Below are positions 55,122 through 59,948 of a stretch of 59,948 nucleotides of DNA, piece after piece. Source of the stretch: an uncultured Anaerosolibacter sp. (lineage in GTDB: Bacteria > Bacillota_A > Clostridia > Peptostreptococcales > Thermotaleaceae); NCBI GenBank assembly GCA_937948705.1, contig CALECF010000037.1, forward strand, positions 1-59,948. Reading direction: 5' to 3'. The notes under the pieces were generated by a model, which was not told the DNA's origin, ran no database searches, and saw only the letters and a list, made by a program, of their open reading frames with translations. The position numbers and the translations under genes were made by a program. Each line of letters starts with the position of its first letter. The stretch's first letter is position 1.

Positions 55122-56234
55122 ATGGCAAGTAAAGTGTTTTTTATGAATTTAAGATCAAGTTCCCGTAACACAAGTATATCGGCGAAGCTAAGAAAACTAT
55201 TTGATAAAGCCGGTTTAGGAGATGTCCTTCACAATGGGGATCAAACAGCGGTGAAGCTTCACTTTGGTGAAAAGGGTAATAGTGCCTTTATTCATCCAAT
55301 ATTCGTGAGACAGATTGTGGATAAGATCAAAGAAAAAGGTGCCAGTCCCTTTTTAACGGATACAAATACCCTTTATGCAGGGAGTAGAACCAACAGCGTA
55401 GATCATATGGTGACAGCCATTGAAAATGGTTTTGCCTTCTCTGTGGTGGGAGCACCTATTGTTATAGCCGATGGCCTATTTAGCAAAAATTCCATCGATG
55501 TGCCTGTGGATCAAAAAAACTTCAAAACCGTTAAAATTGCGGGAGATATTCATAATGCCAATGCTATGATCGCATTATCCCATTTCAAGGGTCACGAGAT
55601 GGCTGGTTTTGGAGGTGCAATAAAGAATCTTGCCATGGGTTGCGCTTCTGCGGCGGGAAAGCAAATTCAACATTCAGATGCAAAACCAGAGGTTATTGAT
55701 ACCCAATGTGTAGCCTGTAGTATTTGTGCAAAATGGTGTCCTGTCGATGCAATCAGCATTCAGAGTGGAAAAACTACAATCGATCTGGAAACATGCATTG
55801 GATGTGGAGAATGTACCACTGCTTGCCATAAGCGAGCAATAAAAGTTCAATGGAAGACAAATACCGATGTGTTTTTGGAAAAGATGGCGGAATATGCATT
55901 AGGTGCCGTTTGTAACAAGAATGGAAAAGTTGCTTATATTAATTTTGTCATGAATGTTACCCCTTTATGTGACTGTGTACCATGGAGTGATGCCCCCATC
56001 GTTAGGGATATTGGTATATTAGCATCCCTTGATCCAGTAGCCATAGATCGAGCAAGCTTTGATCTGGTAAACAATCAACATGGGAACCATGACTCGAATC
56101 TGACATGTAATCATGAGCCAGGAAAAGATAAGTTTAGAGGTCTTCATAAGGATACCAACGCAGCTTATATTCTAGAATATAGTGAGAAAATAGGGTTGGG
56201 AAGCAATACCTATGAACTAATAGATATAGATTAA
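55122..56234 (+). CDS. DUF362 protein with internal 2x[4Fe-4S] ferredoxin motifs
   Basis: A 370-aa protein, third DUF362 member of the window. The DUF362 core motif is ALSHFKGHEMAGFGGAIKNLAMG (about 149-171). Two ferredoxin motifs follow at about 194-235, CVACSICAKWCP and CIGCGECTTACH, and then a second DUF362 part with CDCVPWSDAPIVRDIGILAS and LDPVAIDRASFDLV. Here the ferredoxin is inserted inside the DUF362 domain rather than at the end as in the gene at 46263. ATG 55122 is preferred over GTG 55119. Confidence 0.88.
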   Translation: MASKVFFMNLRSSSRNTSISAKLRKLFDKAGLGDVLHNGDQTAVKLHFGEKGNSAFIHPIFVRQIVDKIKEKGASPFLTDTNTLYAGSRTNSVDHMVTAIENGFAFSVVGAPIVIADGLFSKNSIDVPVDQKNFKTVKIAGDIHNANAMIALSHFKGHEMAGFGGAIKNLAMGCASAAGKQIQHSDAKPEVIDTQCVACSICAKWCPVDAISIQSGKTTIDLETCIGCGECTTACHKRAIKVQWKTNTDVFLEKMAEYALGAVCNKNGKVAYINFVMNVTPLCDCVPWSDAPIVRDIGILASLDPVAIDRASFDLVNNQHGNHDSNLTCNHEPGKDKFRGLHKDTNAAYILEYSEKIGLGSNTYELIDID

Positions 56235-56299
56235 CGTCATAAACAAAATACCATTGTAACCTCTGTTTAAATTCAGAAAATTCAGCCATGATAAATGTA

Positions 56300-56348
56300 T
56301 TGTCAAACATTTCGCAAAGTAATATAATGAACATAGAATGATTCTATG
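56300..56348 (+). promoter_or_regulatory. Promoter of the glycine reductase operon with palindrome at the start site
   Basis: TTGTCA (56300-56305), a 17-bp spacer and TATAAT (56323-56328). The expected start (+1) at about 56335 falls inside a perfect palindrome, CATAGAAT-G-ATTCTATG (56332-56348). It could be a repressor operator or a 5' hairpin that protects the long leader. Confidence 0.75.
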
Positions 56349-56394
56349 CAAAATATGGATTATATAACGAAAATCAATATATTAAATCTGGCTG

Positions 56395-56575
56395 ATGAGT
56401 GCGGGAGAGAGCCTAATAATAGGCCGCCGAAGGAACAAACCCAAAAACATGCCGTTTTTTAGGTGAAATTCTCAGGCAAAAGGACCGTATTTTGACAGAT
56501 CTCTGGAAAGCTTTTTTTAAAAAGCACCGAAGGGGCAATTCTATTTTAGAAGAAACTCTCAGGTTGAAGACAGAG
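56395..56575 (+). promoter_or_regulatory. Tandem glycine riboswitch
   Basis: Two glycine aptamers in series. The first shows GCGGGAGAGAGCC, GCCGCCGAAGGAACAAAC and TCTCAGGCAAAAGGACCGTA (56401-56490). The second shows GACAGATCTCTGGAAAGC, GCACCGAAGGGGCAA and ACTCTCAGGTTGAAGACAGAG (56494-56575). The 3' side of the second aptamer's P1 (CAGAG) is also the 5' arm of the terminator behind it, so glycine binding should block termination, an ON switch for grdX-trxB-trxA-grdE. Confidence 0.95.
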
Positions 56576-56620
56576 GAGTAGGCAACGGATTATTTGCTAT
56601 GCTCCTCTGTCTTTTTTTTA
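56568..56620 (+). terminator. Glycine-riboswitch-controlled terminator
   Basis: Stem AGACAGAGGAG / CTCCTCTGTC with a loop of about 23 bases and a T8 tail. Its left arm overlaps the end of the second glycine aptamer. Confidence 0.9.
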
Positions 56621-56692
56621 TACATATGATTGTTTTTAAAACTAAAGGAATAAAACGTTTTCCTGGGAAACGGAAGAATTCGAGGTGAAAAT

Positions 56693-57085
56693 TTGAAAAA
56701 AATAATAATTACAAATAATCCGAAGGTATATGAAAATTATTCAAATAAAATGGACATACTGTATTCTGATACCTTTAGCTATTTGGATGTTTTGTTGAAA
56801 GCTAGGGATAAAATTCATGAAGGACACAGTTTGTTGACACATCCTTTGTCAGGCAGTGTAAAGCCTAATGAAACACCTTACAAATCTGTGGCTATTTCGG
56901 TTGAAAGTACTACTTTAAATATGGAATCCCTGATGATCATAGAAGAAAGCATTAACACTGCAAAAAAATTTATTGGTGGCAAGAAAACACCCAATTGGAC
57001 AGAACAGATTCTCGAGGATTTTCAAGCCATAGACTTTTATTTGATCAGGAGTGGTATTGAAAGCATGGATCAATTTCATGAATAA
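56693..57085 (+). CDS. grdX: GrdX protein
   Basis: A 130-aa protein encoded at the head of glycine reductase operons; function unknown. The start is KKIIITNNPKVYENY, with SLLTHPLSGSVKPNETPYKSV typical of GrdX and a helical end. The start is TTG, with GAGGTG 5 bp upstream; no ATG fits. It lies about 70 bp after the riboswitch terminator and 28 bp before trxB. Confidence 0.87.
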   Translation: MKKIIITNNPKVYENYSNKMDILYSDTFSYLDVLLKARDKIHEGHSLLTHPLSGSVKPNETPYKSVAISVESTTLNMESLMIIEESINTAKKFIGGKKTPNWTEQILEDFQAIDFYLIRSGIESMDQFHE

Positions 57086-57112
57086 CATGGATAAATTAAA
57101 GGAGGTAATAAT

Positions 57113-58060
57113 ATGCAAAACATTTATGATGTAGTTGTTATTGGATCAGGCCCAGCAGGCCTTTCTGCTGGACTATATGCTGCAAGGGCGAAAATGAAGA
57201 CATTGGTGTTAGAGAAGAACAAGGTAGGGGGACAAATCTCTACGACAAATGAGGTTGCCAACTATCCGGGATCTATTCCAAATGCTACTGGTCCTAGTTT
57301 GACGGCAAGAATGGTGGAACAGGTTGAAGAATTTGGTGCTGAAAGAAAGAAGGATACCATTCTAGAAGTAGACTTCACTGATAAAATAAAGGTAGTTAAG
57401 GGTGAGAAGGAAACATATTATGCCAAGTCCATCATTATCGCAAGTGGTGCAACACCTAAATTGATTGGCTGCCCTGGTGAAGAAGAATTGACAGGCAAAG
57501 GTGTATCCTATTGTGCAACTTGTGATGCTGACTTCTTTACTGACTTAGAAGTATTTGTAGTAGGTGGTGGGGATTCAGCTGTTGAAGAGGCCATGTACCT
57601 AACAAAATTTGCTCGAAAAGTTACTATTGTACATAGGAGAGAAGAATTGAGAGCAGCAAAATCTATTCAAGAAAAGGCATTCAAGCATCCAAAACTAGCA
57701 TTTATGTGGAATACATCTATCCAAGAAATTAAAGGTGATGGTGTGGTAGAGGCTGTTGTATTCAAAAACCTTGTAACGGGTGAAACCAGTGAATATGTAG
57801 CTGATGAGAACGATGGAACTTTTGGAATATTCCCATTTATCGGATATGATCCATTGAGTGCAATCTATAAAGGTAAAATCGAGATGGATGCCCAAGGCTA
57901 TATTCCTACGGATGATAATATGAAGACAAATGTGGCAGGCGTGTTTGCAGCAGGAGATATCCGGGTAAAATCATTAAGACAGGTTGTAACAGCCGTAGCC
58001 GATGGAGCAATTGCAGCAGTTCAGGCTGAGAAATATATCGAGCATAATTTCGAAGAGTAA
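57113..58060 (+). CDS. trxB: Thioredoxin reductase
   Basis: FAD enzyme of 315 aa passing electrons from NAD(P)H to thioredoxin. It has the FAD motif GSGPAG (11-16), the redox pair C134-A-T-C137 (SYCATCDAD), the NAD(P)H motif VGGGDSAVEEA and the C-terminal GVFAAGDIR. Within this operon it feeds reducing power, through TrxA, to glycine reductase. AAAGGAGG lies before the ATG. Confidence 0.96.
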   Translation: MQNIYDVVVIGSGPAGLSAGLYAARAKMKTLVLEKNKVGGQISTTNEVANYPGSIPNATGPSLTARMVEQVEEFGAERKKDTILEVDFTDKIKVVKGEKETYYAKSIIIASGATPKLIGCPGEEELTGKGVSYCATCDADFFTDLEVFVVGGGDSAVEEAMYLTKFARKVTIVHRREELRAAKSIQEKAFKHPKLAFMWNTSIQEIKGDGVVEAVVFKNLVTGETSEYVADENDGTFGIFPFIGYDPLSAIYKGKIEMDAQGYIPTDDNMKTNVAGVFAAGDIRVKSLRQVVTAVADGAIAAVQAEKYIEHNFEE

Positions 58061-58114
58061 TTTCCCATGATTCCCGCACGAGGTGAAGGGTGGCGGCCTT
58101 TAAAGGAGGTGAAA

Positions 58115-58438
58115 ATGATGTTAGCTGTTGATAAGGATACTTTCCAACCAGAGGTTTTAGAAGCACAAGGTCTTGTATTGGTTGATTTTTGGAGTGATGG
58201 TTGTGAACCATGTAAGGCTTTGATGCCGGATGTGGAAGAACTAGCTGCAAAATACGAAGGCAAAGTAAAATTTGTTAAGTTGAATACAACTGCAGCACGA
58301 AGATTAGCAATTTCTCAAAAAGTACTAGGACTTCCTACAATTTCTCTTTATAAAGATGGAGAGAAGATCGAGGAAGTAACAAAAGACGATGCAACAAGAG
58401 CCAATATTGAGGCGATGATTGAAAAACACGTAGGTTAA
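58115..58438 (+). CDS. trxA: Thioredoxin with unusual GCEPC active site
   Basis: A 107-aa thioredoxin that reduces the glycine reductase complex. The redox pair is C30-E-P-C33 within [10 protein letters not shown], so the usual WCGPC is GCEPC: the Trp before the first Cys is Gly and the Gly between is Glu. Variant sites of this sort are known for thioredoxins of glycine-reductase operons. The cis-Pro motif GLPTISLY is present. AAAGGAGGT lies 4 bp before the ATG at 58115; a second ATG follows at once. Confidence 0.94.
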   Translation: MMLAVDKDTFQPEVLEAQGLVLVDFWSDGCEPCKALMPDVEELAAKYEGKVKFVKLNTTAARRLAISQKVLGLPTISLYKDGEKIEEVTKDDATRANIEAMIEKHVG

Positions 58439-58450
58439 CCTGCACTCAAT

Positions 58451-58474
58451 GGTGGTGAGTATACTCTCATCATC
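58451..58474 (+). other. Intercistronic hairpin between trxA and grdE
   Basis: Nine base pairs, GGTGGTGAG / CTCATCATC (two G-U pairs), with loop TATACT; no T-run follows, so it is unlikely to terminate. It may mark a processing or stabilising point that lets grdE be made at a different level from trxA. Confidence 0.4.
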
Positions 58475-58507
58475 AGCGGGTTATAAATATAAAGGGAGGT
58501 GAATTTT

Positions 58508-59794
58508 GTGCGCCTAGAACTAGGAAGAATCAAAATTACAGATGTTCAGTTTGGTGACACAACGAAGGTAGAGAATGGAACACTGTTTGTAAACGAGCAG
58601 GATATTGTGAACCTAATCATGGAAGACGAGCACATCAAAAGTGTTAAGGTAGAGCTCGCAAAACCAGGTGAGGAAACAAGAATTACACCTGTTAAGGATG
58701 TTATCGAGCCAAGAGTCAAGGTTGAAGGCGAAGGCGGTATATTCCCAGGCGTAATCCACAAAGTTACAACAGTAGGTACCGGACGTACCCATGTATTAAG
58801 CGGTGCCGCAGTTGTTACATGCGGTAAAATTGTAGGTTTCCAGGAAGGTATCATTGATATGACAGGTCCTGGAGCAGATTTTACACCGTTCTCAAAAACG
58901 TACAATGTTTGCTTGGTGATTGAGCCGATAGATGGCTTAAAGCAACCTGAGTATGAGGCTTCTGCAAGAATGGCAGGCTTAAAGGCTGCTACCTTTATTG
59001 GTAAAGCAGGAGCTAGCATTCAACCAGACGAATTAGAGGTTTATGAAACAAAATCATTGCTTGAGAACATTAAAGACTATCCAGACCTTCCTAAGATTGG
59101 ATATGTTTATATGCTTCAAACGCAAGGTTTGCTTCATGACACTTATGTGTATGGGGTAGATGCGAAGAAAATTGTTCCTACAATACTTTACCCAACAGAA
59201 GTAATGGATGGTGCAATTTTAAGTGGAAACTGTGTTTCTGCATGTGATAAAAATACAACTTATCATCATCAGAACAATCCTATTATCCATGACTTATATG
59301 CTAGACATGGTAAGGATCTAAACTTTATGGGTGTAATCATCACAAATGAGAACGTATATCTTGCAGATAAAGAAAGATCTTCTAACTGGACTGCAAAACT
59401 ATGTAAGTTCTTAGGATTAGACGGAGCGATTATATCTCAAGAAGGTTTCGGTAACCCAGATACTGACTTAATCATGAACTGTAAAAAGATTGAGATGGAA
59501 GGTATTAAGACTGTTATCGTTACAGATGAATATGCAGGTAGAGACGGTGCTTCCCAATCCCTTGCAGATGCTGATGTAAGAGCAGATGCTGCTGTAACAG
59601 GTGGAAATGCAAATGAAACAATTCTTCTTCCACCAATGAAGCGAATTATTGGTATGACAGATTACACAGACAAGATTGCTGGTGGATTCGATGGAAGCTT
59701 AAGACCAGATGGAAGCATTGAAGCTGAGATTCAGGTTATTACTGGTGCTACAAATGAACTTGGCTTCAATAAGATGTCTGCAACAAGCTTCTAA
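58508..59794 (+). CDS. grdE: Glycine reductase component B, alpha/beta proprotein
   Basis: Substrate-specific subunit of glycine reductase. The precursor is cleaved to give a pyruvoyl-bearing chain that binds glycine as a Schiff base. It has 428 aa from GTG 58508, 8 bp after GGAGG. With this start the cleavage pair is N241-C242 (SGNCVSACDKN), the number reported for known GrdE, which supports the start over GTG 58499. It is followed 40 bp later by grdA; grdB, encoding the selenocysteine partner, should lie beyond the window. Confidence 0.95.
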   Translation: MRLELGRIKITDVQFGDTTKVENGTLFVNEQDIVNLIMEDEHIKSVKVELAKPGEETRITPVKDVIEPRVKVEGEGGIFPGVIHKVTTVGTGRTHVLSGAAVVTCGKIVGFQEGIIDMTGPGADFTPFSKTYNVCLVIEPIDGLKQPEYEASARMAGLKAATFIGKAGASIQPDELEVYETKSLLENIKDYPDLPKIGYVYMLQTQGLLHDTYVYGVDAKKIVPTILYPTEVMDGAILSGNCVSACDKNTTYHHQNNPIIHDLYARHGKDLNFMGVIITNENVYLADKERSSNWTAKLCKFLGLDGAIISQEGFGNPDTDLIMNCKKIEMEGIKTVIVTDEYAGRDGASQSLADADVRADAAVTGGNANETILLPPMKRIIGMTDYTDKIAGGFDGSLRPDGSIEAEIQVITGATNELGFNKMSATSF

Positions 59795-59834
59795 GAAAGT
59801 TTTTAAAAAATAAAATAATGAGAGGATGGTAACC

Positions 59835-59948
59835 ATGAGTATGTTCGATGGCAAAAAAGTCATCATCATCGGTGACAGAGATGGTATACCAGGTCCTGCT
59901 ATGGAAGAATGCCTAAAAGGAACAGGAGCTGAGGTAGTATTTTCTGCT
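59835..59948 (+). CDS. grdA: Glycine reductase selenoprotein A (partial, cut by window end)
   Basis: The first 38 codons are present, reading [20 protein letters not shown] and on to [15 protein letters not shown], which is the N-terminus of GrdA. GAGGATGG lies 6 bp or so before the ATG. The selenocysteine (UGA, in the CFVU motif at about residue 44 in known GrdA) would come about six codons past the edge, so it cannot be seen. GrdA carries the selenoether intermediate from GrdB to GrdC/D. Confidence 0.93.
   Translation, partial: MSMFDGKKVIIIGDRDGIPGPAMEECLKGTGAEVVFSA

Noticed and set aside
58441..58500. Terminator between trxA and grdE
   Set aside because: The hairpin at 58451-58474 lacks a T-run, and grd genes are normally read through; it is listed as an intercistronic hairpin instead.
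59835..59948. Selenocysteine codon in grdA
   Set aside because: The window ends after codon 38; the expected UGA at about codon 44 is outside. No in-frame UGA selenoprotein can be shown inside the window.
1..59948. CRISPR array, prophage, insertion sequence or defence island
   Set aside because: I saw no regularly spaced direct repeats, integrase, transposase or defence-type proteins; most genes belong to known metabolic families.

Overview
The window looks like chromosomal DNA of a low-GC, anaerobic, amino-acid-fermenting Firmicute, most like Alkaliphilus or a related clostridial genus. That placement is inference from gene content: a Stickland glycine reductase operon, anaerobic (early cobalt insertion) B12 synthesis, PerR, strong AGGAGG-type ribosome sites and several TTG/GTG starts. 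No plasmid, phage, CRISPR or defence genes are visible. The only mobile-DNA trace is what looks like the 3' end of a group II intron at the left edge.

Layout: (1) 1-2.7 kb, intron tail, then tdh-kbl for threonine to glycine. (2) 2.8-7.8 kb, a TetR-linked RND efflux operon. (3) 7.8-17.2 kb, housekeeping and envelope genes: a GH18-like secreted protein (minus strand), YlxP, endonuclease III, a large FtsA-like ATPase with a repeat-rich tail, an initiator tRNA on the minus strand, a VanW protein, a DUF2225 protein and a lipase-like hydrolase. (4) 17.3-40.4 kb, a tetrapyrrole supercluster: cobU-cobO-cobS-cobC, a cobalamin riboswitch with terminator, then cbiA to hemL almost without gaps. (5) 40.5-49.5 kb, a SEC-C protein, a MoxR/DUF58/transglutaminase operon, PerR (minus strand), two DUF362 proteins, CheX and TrmL. 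(6) 49.6-56.2 kb, two tandem Na/phosphate symporter paralogues each preceded by Pho-box-like repeats, two tandem DegV proteins and a third DUF362 ferredoxin. (7) 56.3-59.9 kb, promoter, tandem glycine riboswitch, terminator, grdX-trxB-trxA-grdE and the first 38 codons of grdA, cut by the window edge.

How it fits together: hemA, hemL, hemB, hemC and cobA-hemD carry glutamyl-tRNA to precorrin-2. SirC and CbiX make cobalt-sirohydrochlorin, CbiL/H/F/G/D/T/E/J/C build the corrin ring, CbiA/CobO/CbiP amidate and adenosylate it, PduX and CobD make the aminopropanol phosphate linker from threonine, and CbiB/CobU/CobS/CobC finish the nucleotide loop. CobT, lower-ligand synthesis and a cobalt transporter are not in the window. 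Threonine is thus used both as linker precursor and, through Tdh-Kbl, as a glycine source for the glycine reductase at the other end.

No wholly novel multi-gene system is evident. The most interesting signals are the Pho-box-like arrays, the repeat tail of the FtsA-like protein, the cysteine-rich tail of HemA, the palindrome at the grd transcription start, the regulatory split of the B12 cluster and an unexplained leader before the lipase gene.
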